A stretch of DNA of 10,473 nucleotides, taken from assembly GCA_963979005.1 (NCBI GenBank), contig CAXBVF010000040.1, positions 1-10,473 on the forward strand, given 5' to 3'. Made by a program: the position numbers and the translations under genes. Numbering within the stretch: position 1 is the first letter of the stretch; each line of letters begins with the position of its first letter. This DNA comes from UBA6164 sp963979005 (lineage in GTDB: Bacteria; Patescibacteriota; Gracilibacteria; BD1-5; UBA6164). The notes under the pieces were generated by a model. It was not told the DNA's origin. It ran no database searches and worked only from the letters and a program-made list of their open reading frames with translations. This document shows positions 1-8,625 of the stretch, one piece after another.

Positions 1-76
1 CGTTTTTACTTTTTTATGTATAAACTAATTACTGTTATTACTTTAAATAAATTTTAGTATTTTACAAATTTATTTT

Positions 77-634
77 ATGAATTTAGAAAAAATAAAAAAA
101 GCATTTACACTAATTGAATTACTAGTATGAATTAGTGTCATGTCTATAATTATATTATGAGTCACTAGTATTGATTATAATAGATTAAGTCAGGATCAAA
201 AACTAGATATTTTCACAAATGATGTAAAATCAAACTTTGAAAGAATTAGAAATAATTCTCTAGCATGAAAATGAATATGATTAAGTTTAGATATCCCTAC
301 AAAATGGACTATTGACTACACAAAAACAAGTAGTTGAATAATAATATCTAAAAGTTTTAATTGAGCAGTAGGAACAGTATATGAAGACCTGAATTTTCAA
401 AATAACATTTATGTAGAGACTATAAGGTGTTTAGAATTAGATTGAACTGAAGATACTATATTATCAACCACTGGAACATGAACAATTATTTTTGAATGAG
501 ATAAAATATCATTAGATACATATTTAGAATGTGATGAGCAAGTTTCAAAAATACTAGAAATATCCCTAACAAACAAACTAAAAACAAAAGTAATTCAGAT
601 AAATACTCTAAACTGATTAGTTGAAATAAAATAA
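77..634 (+). CDS. Type IV pilin-like (prepilin) protein, 185 aa
   Basis: This is a secreted fibre subunit or pseudopilin of a type IV pilus-like machine, expected in the cytoplasmic membrane until assembly. The N-terminus has a short basic leader (MNLEKIKKA), then the class III prepilin sequence FTLIELLVGISVM, with the conserved Glu at mature position 5 and a hydrophobic helix to about residue 30. Predicted cleavage is between Ala9 and Phe10; Ala at -1 is less common than Gly. The rest is a polar globular domain with two cysteines (C118, C152) that could form a C-terminal disulfide loop. TGA codons give the Gly of LLVG and several others. The frame ends at TAA directly against a terminator. 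ATG at 77 gives a leader of normal length. The assembly ATPase lies 0.7 kb away on the opposite strand; no peptidase or PilC is in the window. The pilin call is firm, but major versus minor pilin cannot be decided. Confidence 0.9.
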
Positions 635-665
635 AAAACTCCCTTAAATTTAAGGGAGTTTTTTT
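635..665. terminator. Bidirectional terminator between convergent genes
   Basis: A near-perfect palindrome, AACTCCCTTAAA followed by TTTAAGGGAGTT, is flanked by an A-run on the left and a T-run on the right. It can therefore act as an intrinsic terminator on both strands. It directly follows the pilin stop and lies about a dozen bases beyond the stop of the convergent small gene ending at 678. Confidence 0.88.
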
Positions 666-677
666 GAATTATTTATT

Positions 678-950
678 TTACGCCACTTTTGCATAATTAT
701 CATCATTTGCAGCACTCATTATTTCTCAAGAAAATTTAGTATTTCATAAATTTAAAACTTTATCTATTTTTAAAATTATATTATCCGCAGCAACTACTAT
801 ATCTTTATTAGCTGAATGCTCTGCTTTTAGATTTTCAAAATGAGCCTTTGATTCAGGTAATCTATCCTCATCCAAAAGATGAACAGGAACATTATTTATA
901 GTTTCTGCATTTATATTTCATTTTAGATGTGGGAATTTTTCAGTTGTCAT
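678..950 (-). CDS. Hypothetical protein, 90 aa
   Basis: Not recognised. The frame starts ATG-ACA-ACT (MTTEKFPHLKG) and ends at TAA. It is mostly polar, with a central segment that should be helical (about residues 35-65, ESKAHFENLKAEH then IVVAADNIILKIDKVLNLG), and has no signal peptide or membrane span. Three in-frame TGA codons fall in likely Gly positions. It lies 22 bp downstream of the 84-aa gene on the same strand, probably in one transcript, and shares the palindromic terminator with the convergent pilin gene. The codon choice and the clean fit between its neighbour and the terminator support a real gene. A pilus-related role is only a guess from position. Confidence 0.65.
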
Positions 951-972
951 TTTTGTTTTTGTTTTTAATTTT

Positions 973-1227
973 TTATAAGTTTCCTATTTGATTTCAGTAT
1001 TTATTATAAAAAGATTTTATATCTTCAAATAAATCTCAAACTAGAATTCTCCTTTCTAAGTCAATTTCTTTATGAATTCCTTCTAATCTAAAAACTAATC
1101 TTTCAAAATTATTTAAAATATTTTGTTTTTTATCAGGTGGTAATAATCAAAAAATCTGATTTATTTCATACTTATCTTTTTCAGAAACATGGTATTTCTC
1201 AAAAAGTATATCTAGTTTTGTATTCAT
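973..1227 (-). CDS. Hypothetical small helical protein, 84 aa
   Basis: Not recognised. The protein starts MNTKLDILFEKYHVSEK and is rich in Lys, Glu, Asn and Ile, with predicted amphipathic helices throughout: LLPPDKKQNILNNFERLV near the middle and DLFEDIKSFYNKYG near the end. It has no signal peptide, membrane span or cysteine. TGA is used as Gly three times. A promoter-like sequence lies just upstream (1261-1287) and the 90-aa gene follows after 22 bp, so this is probably the first gene of a two-gene unit. It is a cytosolic protein of unknown role. Its closeness to pilB and the pilin is the only context clue. Confidence 0.65.
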
Positions 1228-1260
1228 ATTTTTAACTACAAATTAATATTATCATATTTT

Positions 1261-1287
1261 ATTATACTAAGCAAAAATTATTAGCAA
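1261..1287 (-). promoter_or_regulatory. Probable promoter of the 84-aa/90-aa gene pair
   Basis: On the - strand, TATAAT (1261-1266) is preceded at 15 bp by TTGCTA (1282-1287). The start codon is about 34 bp downstream of the -10. The -10 lies in the 12-mer AGTATAATAAAA, which recurs at 8745-8756 upstream of the glycosyltransferase gene. The short spacer lowers confidence. Confidence 0.45.
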
Positions 1288-1320
1288 ATTTTTTTATTTT
1301 TAGCTGGACAATTAAGCCTT

Positions 1321-2664
1321 TTATGTTCCCAGGATAGATAGTATTTCTTCTAAAGAAGTTTCTCATAGAACGACCTTTAATAATCAGTCTTCTTTAATTG
1401 AAACCATTCAATCTCAAACAGCTTGAATTTCAAGTTGTAATCTAGATGCATTTTTAAGCATTAATGCTTCTATTTTATCTGTCATTTCCATTACTTCATA
1501 TAATCATATTCTTCAATTATATCCAGTATGATTACACATATTACATCACTCTTCTTTAGCTTTGTACAAGACTAAATCTTGTTTATTTTTCATATATTTT
1601 CAAACCTTTCAGACAATATATTTTTTTATTTTATCACCTGGTTTATATGCCTCCTTACAGTTAATACATAATTTTCTAGCAAGCCTTTGAGATATAATCA
1701 TTCTCAAACTTGAGCTAATTAAAAGTGGATCAACTCAAAGATTAACTAACCTTTGAATAGTATGACTAGCTGAATTTGTATGTATGGTAGAAAAAACAAT
1801 ATGTCATGTGATAGATGCTTCGATTGCAAGTTTAGCAGTTTCATCATCTCTGATTTCTCAAACCATAATAACGTCAGGATCTTGTCTAAGTAAACTTCTA
1901 AGTCACTTAGCAAAAGTAAATTTAATAGCAGGATTAACTTGCGTATGATTAACTCATGGAATTCTATATTCTACTGGATCTTCTAGTGTAGATATATTTT
2001 TTTCTTTTGGATTAAATTGACTAAGCAAAGAAAATAAAGTCGTAGATTTACCTGAACCAGTAGGTCAAACAGCCAAAATCATTCAATAATTATCCTTTAA
2101 ATGTTTTTTTATTCTCACCATGTTATAAGGCAAAATACCAAGATTTTTTAATTCTTGCGGTTTTTCATCTTTTTTTAATAATCTAATTACACATTTTTCT
2201 CAATATATAGTAGGAATAACAGATACTCTCATATCTATAGATTTTCCTCAAAATAACTTATAAGCAATTTTTCCATCTTGTGGTAATCTATGTTCATCAA
2301 TTCTCAAGTAAGACATTATTTTAATCCTAGCTACAATAGAATCTTTGTGTGATAAATCTATAGTTTTGTAATCTATAAAAGTACCATCAACTCTAAATCT
2401 AATATTAACATTTTTTTCCCTAGGCTCTATATGAATATCTGAAGCTTTTCTTTTCAATGAACTAAGAAATATATCATTTACAATAGCGATTATTTCACTG
2501 TTTTCTTTTTTGTCTCAATATGAGACTATGTTTAAATCTGAATCTATATGTCATTTATCTTTGATTCAATTAGAATTTCAACTAGCAAATAAATCCTCTA
2601 CTTGAGGCTTTTTAGTAGAAGTTGCTTTTAGTTTTGGATTATTAAAAATATTGGAAATTCCCAT
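1321..2664 (-). CDS. pilB: PilB/GspE-type type IV pilus assembly ATPase, 447 aa
   Basis: A hexameric secretion ATPase that powers pilin extension from the cytoplasmic face. The order is typical: a short charged N-terminus (1-70), an N2E-like domain (SDIHIEP near 75-81, RVDG near 91-94), Walker A GPTGSGKST (200-208, K206), Asp box LEDPVEYR (227-234), Walker B region DVIMVGEIRD (264-273, E270) and His box STIHTN (292-297). The tetracysteine zinc motif is C333-x2-C336 and C374-x2-C377. That zinc motif and the sequence QRLARKLC favour PilB/GspE over PilT. G200 of Walker A is encoded by TGA, as is G269. The protein is shorter than usual because the N1E domain that normally contacts the platform is absent. 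A TATAAT lies at 2688-2693 upstream without a good -35. No clear terminator follows. Its likely substrate is the pilin encoded nearby on the other strand. Confidence 0.94.
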
Positions 2665-2724
2665 CTATATAAAATAATAAAACATTAATTATATTTATTT
2701 TAACATACTTCCCTTAAATAAACA

Positions 2725-2753
2725 AAAAAACTAGCATTTAAAGCTAGTTTTTT
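2725..2753 (-). terminator. Intrinsic terminator of recQ
   Basis: Reading leftwards, the arm AAAAAACTAGC pairs with GCTAGTTTTTT around a 7-base loop and ends in a T-run. The recQ stop codon (2752-2754) overlaps the first arm. It separates recQ from pilB. Confidence 0.85.
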
Positions 2754-5028
2754 ATAAATCTTTTTTATCCATCATTGCAATAGCCATTTTTATATCAAAA
2801 TATGATATATTTTTATAATCATTTTCGGCTAATTTTTCTTTAATAGGTTTAAGAGGATTTGTAACTCCTGATAATTCATTTATGATAACATCTTTTACTT
2901 GTTTTAAGTTTGAAAAACTAGTAAATTTCAATAAATCACTTAATCATAATTCTGAAATTTCATATAATTTAACTACATGTCATTCTATTGTTTGTAATCA
3001 CATATCTCTTTTCTCAGATATTTCTTTTAAGCTTATTCAATTTTTTAATAAAGCTAGAGTCTCATTGTATGTCTCTCATTTTGCAGCTCTTTCTTTTTTA
3101 GTTTTTGTAGTCTTAGTTTTTTTCTTTCAACTACTAGATCATAATTTCATTCTAATATAATGTTGTAATTCACTATTATCATCTTTTAAAAAATTATCCT
3201 TTACTATAGCTACTCTACCAGTATCAGTAATTCATAAAAGTGGGTATTTTCATTCGGTTTTTAATAAATAATCTTGTGAAATTAATGCTTCAATAACAGC
3301 TTGTATTAATTCACTAGTAAGATCCTCTAATACTCAAAAATTCTCTCTTTTATCCATTTTCCATTCAACTAATTTTGCATCACGACTACCCCGTAAAAAT
3401 TTTGTCATCATAACAACTCATATTTTTGCATCCATTTCTTTAACTACATCTAAAACAAGTGCAAAAACTGATAAATTAACAAAATCCTCCACTTCCATAT
3501 CAGCAAATTTCTCTTTTTCGAGACAATAATCACAAGTTCAACAATTATCAGGAAGAGTAGCTAAATCCTCTTCATCTCAAAAATATGTTAAAATAAATCT
3601 CTTTCTACAAGTTGGATAAAAAAGTAATTTTTTTATTTGTTCCAATTTGAAATATGCTTCTGTTTTTAATAAATCTTGATGATTCCAATCTACCATTAAA
3701 TTTGAATGTTTCCTTTTTTCTTGAACCAAGGTCATTCATCTTCATCTAAAACCCTCTTCTTGTTCACTTGAATTTACTCATCTTCTAAGTATTCAATATT
3801 TTTCTAATATTCTAAGAGCACTTCAAACTTTCATATCACTTCATATTCATGATTCTGAAGATATAGTAAAATATGTTTTTAAAATAGTCTTTCATTTTCA
3901 TTCTCACTCTTTATTTCAAGCATATAAAAAATCATACAATTTTAATATTTCCTCTTTTGATGGATAAGTATTTTCTATAAAAAACTCTTGAATTTTTGTA
4001 TCCTGGAATGATGCTATAACTATTCAAAAACTTTGTTTCCCATCCCTTCAAGCTCTTCATACTTCTTGATAGTAATTCTCTATACTACCTGGTAAGTTAT
4101 AGTGGATAACAAATCTGATATCTTTTTTATCAATTCACATACCAAATGCATTTGTAGCAACTATTACTTTGTAATCATCATTCATAAATCTATTTTGCTC
4201 TACTTCTCTATTTTCTGGAGTCATAGCTCAAGTATAAATTCATGCTTTTACTCAATTTTGAATTAATACATCATATACTTCTTTAACAGCTTTTCTAGAT
4301 GCACAATAGATTATTCCAGATCAAGCAGTTTTATCCAAAATCTCTGCTACCTTTTCCATTTTTTCTTCCTTTTTTGATATTTCACGAACTATAATAGTTA
4401 TATTTTTTCTATCAAATCAAGCTGTAAATGAATTAAAATCATCCAGTCATAATCTCTCTACTATATCTTCTCTAACCTTGTGAGTAGCTGTTGCAGTTAA
4501 TGCCATTATTGGGAAGGCACTCTCTTTTCTCAAATTATCCAAAAAAGCTCTTATTTTCATATAACTAGGCCTAAAATCATGTCACCAAGCACTAATACAA
4601 TGCGCTTCATCAATAGCAACTAGAGAAATCTTTATTTTTGAAATAACTCTTACAAATTCTGGGCTATTAAGTCTTTCAGGAGCTATATATAAGAATTTAA
4701 CATCTGTTGTGGGATTAGATATTTCATTTAAAATAATCTGAATATCATATCTATCAATAGTAGAATTAATTAACTCTGTCTTTATTCATAATTCATTCAA
4801 TTTATCTACTTGATCTTTCATCAAAGATATAAGTGGAGAAATAACAAGAGTAACACCTTCATGATAAATCCCTGGTAACTGGTAAGTAAGTGATTTTCAA
4901 CCCCCTGTAGGCATAAAAACAAGAGTATCTTTTCTATCTATAGCACTTTGTACTATCTCTTCTTGCCCATCTCTAAATGATTCTAATTTAAATTGTTTTT
5001 GTAATATATCTAGTAGTTTGCTTTGCAT
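2752..5028 (-). CDS. recQ: ATP-dependent DNA helicase RecQ, 758 aa
   Basis: A 3'-5' superfamily 2 DNA helicase acting in recombinational repair and stalled-fork processing. Visible motifs in order are motif 0 (FRDGQEEI, Q22), motif I MPTGGGKS (K45), DEAH box (D140-H143) in AIDEAHCISAWGHDFRPSY, motif III LTATAT, motif V ATNAFGMGIDKKDIRFV and motif VI QEVGRAGRDG (322-330). The RecQ zinc site follows (C474, C496, C499, C502), then an RQC winged helix containing FLRGSRD. The C-terminus differs from the E. coli form: I see no HRDC domain. Instead a Lys-rich linker (about 635-650) leads to a segment with a helix-turn-helix look (TYNETLALLKNGISLKEIS, from about 654), like the HTH_40-type tail of some RecQ proteins. 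TGA encodes glycines in motifs I and VI. A weak promoter-like TTGAAA lies near 5086-5091. The gene appears monocistronic, with its own terminator. Confidence 0.95.
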
Positions 5029-5101
5029 AAAAAAATGTTGTTAGTCTTCAATAATATTTCTCAATTGTATATAAAAAGTATATCTTTTCAAGAGAAAAAA
5101 T

Positions 5102-5129
5102 AAAAAAGATTTACAAATAAATCTTTTTT
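5102..5129 (-). terminator. Intrinsic terminator of the 500-aa gene
   Basis: Arms AAAAAAGATTTA and TAAATCTTTTTT pair perfectly around a 4-base loop, reading leftwards into a T-rich stretch. The TAA stop of the upstream gene (5128-5130) sits in the first arm. Confidence 0.85.
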
Positions 5130-6630
5130 ATAACAACTCTATATCTCTTGCTACCTTCTTAACATAATCTGGTTTCAATCATTTCCAACTTTTTCATCAT
5201 CATTTAGTCATAAAATATCTCATAGCTGGGTTACTCCAATATTCTTCTACCCTTGCTTTATTTATATCAGATATTTGTTTTCATCTTTTTTTTAGGAATT
5301 CTACGAGATTATTCTTATGCTCTAATTCAGTTAATTCTTTTAGTCATATTTTATTTCACAGAGTTTCAAGAGCTTTTCCTCTAAACTTAGATATAGAAAT
5401 ATTATTATCTCAAAGAAAGCTACTAACATCTTCATATCTCTCACCTATATTATCTTTATTGAATAAATATTCCATTCATCTAGATGAAATCATTTTCAAA
5501 GAAAACATACAAATAGCTCACTTTGCTTTTAAAATATTTAATATGTATCTCTTTACTCTCTCTTCATCATATTCAAGAACTTCCGGTATTTCAAATCAAA
5601 TACGTCTAGCAAATTGTTCTATGTGAGGAATTCTAACATCTGCTTGTTTTTTTATATAAGCTTTAGAGTTCTTTTTTAGTAAAAATCGCATTAAAATTTT
5701 TCTACATAATTCATTTTTCCATAATATTCACCTGGCTCTGTTTCATAATGCTTCTAAATCTTCAAAATCTTCTATATTATTTTCTTTTAAGTATTCTATT
5801 ATTTTTTCATCATCACTTAGTTCTTTATTTTTTTCTTTTAATCATAAATAGTCTCAAAAAGTCTCTTTATCATCTAATTTTAAAAGGTCTATTACTAAGT
5901 CATTTTTTTGAGCATAATAAAATAGCAGACTATGCTTTCTAAACAAATCTCTGAAATCCATAACACTTAGCTCATCCAAATCATCTAAATAAGTAATTCA
6001 TTCATCGGTTAAATTAGTTTTTATTTTATCTAACAATTCATCATCTTCAAGGTATTTAAATCATATTTTTTTTCATAATTTTTCTAAATCATCTATTCAC
6101 ATAGCAGTAACTCATTTCTTGAAAACTCTTTCGAAGAAGTACCTCTTAGTTGAGTCTAATAAAAAGATTAATCTTAAGTCCTTAACTAATAAATACATAA
6201 AATCATTCAATGATTCTACTCAATTACTTACAAATTCAGCATTTATTTTCGAGGCTATCTCTGTTAAATATAATTCTTTATATCATAACTCATCAGCTAA
6301 TATCAACATAACTTTTGTAGAATATATATCTCTCCTATAATTATCTCTTCATATTATTTTTTTTATAAATAACTCTATATTTTTATTTCACTTACATATA
6401 TTTTTAAAATCAGTTACTTTAAAATATAAAAAATCATAATAAGATTTCAGTCAAAACATCTCAAAATGATTTTTTAGTAATCTGATATTATCAAATGATA
6501 AAATATCATCAACATCAATTTTTGAGTCAATTATTTGATTTGATACTTCGAAAGGAATATCTGGTGTTAATACAACTAAAGGAATATCAGTTTCTTCGTT
6601 TCATGTATTATTTCATTCATCTACTGACAT
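5128..6630 (-). CDS. Unrecognised 500-aa protein with regularly spaced degenerate repeats
   Basis: I do not recognise the family. The protein begins MSVDEGNNTGNEETDIP, is largely helical and charged, and lacks a signal peptide or membrane span. Four related segments start near residues 60, 137, 211 and 285 (spacing 77, 74, 74): GLKSYYDFLYFKVTDFKNIC, GVESLNDFMYLLVKDLRLIF, GITYLDDLDELSVMDFRDLF and NIEDFEDLEALGNRARGIL. The pattern is G/N-h-x-S/D-x2-D-h-x2-L, then a charged amphipathic helix. Looser copies may occur near 410 (ISISKFRGKALETLG) and 450. This suggests an alpha-solenoid or scaffold fold built of about 75-residue units. The C-terminus is basic and includes GGGKSWKG (477-484), whose three glycines are consecutive TGA codons; it lacks the upstream Gly of a true Walker A. 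The gene has its own promoter-like site and terminator and lies between mnmA and recQ. Function is unknown; the reading frame is secure. Confidence 0.85.
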
Positions 6631-6660
6631 GTATATATTTTCTTAAAAATTTATGTATTT

Positions 6661-6689
6661 ATTATATCATAAATAAAAAAATCTAGCAA
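6661..6689 (-). promoter_or_regulatory. Promoter of the 500-aa gene, overlapping the mnmA terminator
   Basis: On the - strand, TTGCTA (6684-6689) and TATAAT (6661-6666) are separated by exactly 17 bp, about 30 bp upstream of the start codon at 6630. The -35 lies in the loop and second arm of the mnmA terminator hairpin, so termination and re-initiation share the same bases. Confidence 0.6.
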
Positions 6690-6700
6690 AACTAGATTTT
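6678..6700 (-). terminator. Intrinsic terminator of mnmA
   Basis: Reading leftwards, AAAATCTAG pairs with CTAGATTTT around a 5-base loop, followed by further Ts. It overlaps the mnmA stop codon (6699-6701). Confidence 0.82.
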
Positions 6701-7751
6701 ATTTTATAACTCAGCTCATTATTAACTCGTCTCAGTCATACACAGCACATATTTGACCTGAAGCTATAGCCCTTTGTTTTTCTTTGAATTCTACTCTATA
6801 TTGAGCTTCTTCCTTATAAATAATACATTCCTGATCTGCTTGTCTATACCTAATCTTACAATTAGCATTTAAGGGGAACTTATAACCTGCTTTTCATAGA
6901 AAATGAAAGCTATCTACAAATAATTTATCATCATATAATTCTAAATCATCACTTGTTCAAACTATTATTTCATTTTTTTCTATATCTTTTTTTACAATAA
7001 AAACAGGTTCTGATTGTCATCATAAATCAAGTCACTTTCTCTGTCATATAGTATAATAATATACTCATTTATGCTCTCATAATACATTTCAAGAAGTATC
7101 TAATATTTTTCCTGATTTTGGTTTTATTTTTTTCTCCAAGAAATCACTCATATCAACTTTTCATACAAAACAAATTCATTGAGAGTCTTTTCTTTTTGCA
7201 TTTGCTAATCAAATTTCTAAGGCAATTTTTCTGACATCAGATTTCTCTAAATCTCAAATCGGAAATAAAGCTTTTGATAATTGATATTGATTCAATCAAG
7301 CTAAAAAATATGATTGATCTTTTGTTTGATCTATTCATTTTTTTAATTGATATATTCAGTTATTATCTTCTTGTATTCTTGCATAATGTCACATAGCAAT
7401 ACCATCGAATCAATGATCTAATGCTTCTTCTAAAAATACTTTGAATTTCACTTCACTATTACACATTATATCTGGATTTGGTGTGATTCCTTTTTTATAT
7501 CAATCGTACATATAATCTAATACTTTCTCAGAATAATCTTTTCTATAATCAAAAGTATAAAAAGGAATCTCTAAAAAAGCTGCTACTTCTTTAGCAACTT
7601 CTATATCTTCTTTTGTAGTACAGGTTTCTCATTCTGGAGCGAGATAATTAATCATAAATCAAGCAACAACATCATATCATTGTTTTTTCAATAAATATGC
7701 TGAAACAGCTGAATCTACTCAACCAGATAATCAAACTAGGATTTTTTTCAT
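6699..7751 (-). CDS. mnmA: tRNA-specific 2-thiouridylase MnmA, 350 aa
   Basis: MnmA adenylates and then thiolates U34 in the wobble position of Lys, Glu and Gln tRNAs, taking sulfur from a relay fed by a cysteine desulfurase. The N-terminus carries the PP-loop ATP-binding motif GLSGGVDS, with two glycines encoded by TGA. The catalytic cysteines are C97 (NPDIMCNSEVKF) and C194 (DSQGICFVG). GHYARI, DQSYFL and YYTIGQRKGL are family hallmarks, and the C-terminal beta-barrel is complete (IRYRQADQ, QRAIASGQICAVYDGDELIMSG). Length is normal for the family. By my count 26 of 32 glycines use TGA. The ATG overlaps the end of the PH-domain gene by 16 bp, so the two are probably co-transcribed and translationally coupled. 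A dedicated terminator follows. Confidence 0.96.
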
Positions 7752-8272
7752 TTTGAACTATTTTTTAGTTTATCATTTTCTATAACTATATCTTTTGCAT
7801 CTTTTATAATTTGTAATGCAAGATGAGGATTTTCAATAAAATGAAAGGCTCTTACTTGATCTCTTTGTTGTTCAATAACAAGGTTTCAAAATCAAATCAT
7901 ATTAAGAAATATTCCTCTACAAAATATATCCATTTTTGTAATTTTATTTATATCTATTATTTCTATATCATCTCTGAAAAAAAGTGAGGATTTTATAACA
8001 ATAATTTGTCAGTTATTTATTATAAGTAAGTTATTATAAAATACAATATAATACAAAATTAGCTTAATAAAGGCATAATTTAGTAATAAGAAGATAATTG
8101 GAAACAAAAGGTAATAAATAATTTCCTTTCAAAGATACTTTGAAAACTTAATACTTATTAGGAAAAATATTAAGGCAAGTAAAACAAAAAATAAAAATTT
8201 TAAATACTTAAAAAATAATATTATTCAATGTTTCCTGATTATCGTATAATCATACTTCGTAAAATAAGTCAT
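7736..8272 (-). CDS. Membrane protein with bacterial PH-like domain, 178 aa
   Basis: The protein starts MTYFTKYDYTIIRKHG and has two hydrophobic spans (about 18-40 and 51-73), followed by a cytoplasmic domain from about residue 75. That domain reads YNNLLIINNGQIIVIKSSLF, then a beta-rich stretch and IGFGNLVIEQQRDQVRAFHF, ending in the helix NPHLALQIIKDAKDIV. This order (strand, conserved GxGxL-like turn, terminal NP plus helix) resembles the bPH/YdbS-like domain of bacterial membrane proteins; this is an assignment by eye. The frame ends at TAG after passing a TGA (Gly) that overlaps the mnmA ATG. The start lies inside the upstream 92-codon frame (65-bp overlap). It is probably co-transcribed with mnmA. 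Function is unknown; members of this fold class are usually membrane-associated. Confidence 0.8.
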
Positions 8273-8486
8273 TTTTAAAGAATATTAGAATTAAAGTAGT
8301 AGACAAAAGAAATAAAATAAACAATATAACTAAAACTCTCCTTCTTATTATCTCATATCACCTTCATAATGATTTTAATCAAGTATTATTCATATGCTTA
8401 TAACTCAAGTTTTTCATTCTTTTCATTATGAATATATAAATTCATATCAAAACAAAAAAGTATAAAACGATAAATATATAAACCAT
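8208..8486 (-). CDS. Possible small membrane protein, 92 aa
   Basis: The open frame MVYIFIVLYFFVLIGIYIFI continues through a basic loop (KRMKNLSYKH, RRR at 48-50) into a second hydrophobic span (about 51-70), then an acidic-polar tail ending at TAA. Two membrane helices joined by a positively charged loop look like a real membrane protein. The start lies about 40 bp from a good promoter-like sequence. Against it: low complexity, no recognised family, no ribosome binding site, and a 65-bp overlap with the PH-domain gene, which is long. An alternative is that this stretch is the leader of the PH-mnmA transcript and the frame is fortuitous. Confidence 0.5.
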
Positions 8487-8525
8487 ATAAATTTATTAAT
8501 GCTAAATTAATACTAAGCATCTTAT

Positions 8526-8552
8526 ATTATAAGACTTTTAAATATAAAACAA
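8526..8552 (-). promoter_or_regulatory. Proximal promoter-like copy in the duplication
   Basis: On the - strand, TTGTTT (8547-8552) and TATAAT (8526-8531) are 15 bp apart, inside the left repeat copy. The -10 lies within the palindrome CTTATATTATAAG. The candidate 92-aa gene starts about 40 bp downstream. Confidence 0.45.
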
Positions 8553-8625
8553 CTTTATTAGATTAAATTATTAGTATATAAACTACACTAGTTTATTAAT
8601 ATAAAATTAATGCTAATTAACTTAT

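Noticed and set aside
1288..1320. Terminator after pilB
   Set aside because: Only a weak A/T-only inverted repeat (AAAATT and AATTTT) can be drawn, with no GC pairs, so I do not list it.
2882..3160. A + strand open frame of 92 codons
   Set aside because: It lies antisense inside recQ, is low-complexity and hydrophobic by base composition, and the recQ frame on the other strand is unambiguous.
5182..5205. Walker A (P-loop) ATPase site in GGGKSW of the 500-aa protein
   Set aside because: The required upstream Gly at the right spacing and the preceding hydrophobic strand are missing, and no Walker B is evident, so it is probably a chance Gly-Lys run.
6078..6630. Separate short gene at the N-terminal part of the 500-aa protein
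   Set aside because: With TGA as Gly the frame is continuous from 6630 to 5128, and the repeat spacing runs through it.
5748..6686. Three + strand open frames (5748-5942, 6119-6340, 6495-6686)
   Set aside because: All are antisense to the 500-aa gene, or extend into its promoter, and show no family features. They appear because the - strand gene is full of A/T-rich codons.
77..7751. Pseudogenes or multiple frameshifts
   Set aside because: The apparent interruptions are all TGA, never TAA or TAG, and fall on conserved glycines. They are recoded codons, not decay.
8496..8520. CIRCE operator or riboswitch-like hairpin (ATGCT...AGCAT)
   Set aside because: The arms are short and do not match the CIRCE inverted repeat in sequence or spacing; in such AT-rich DNA short inverted repeats are expected by chance.
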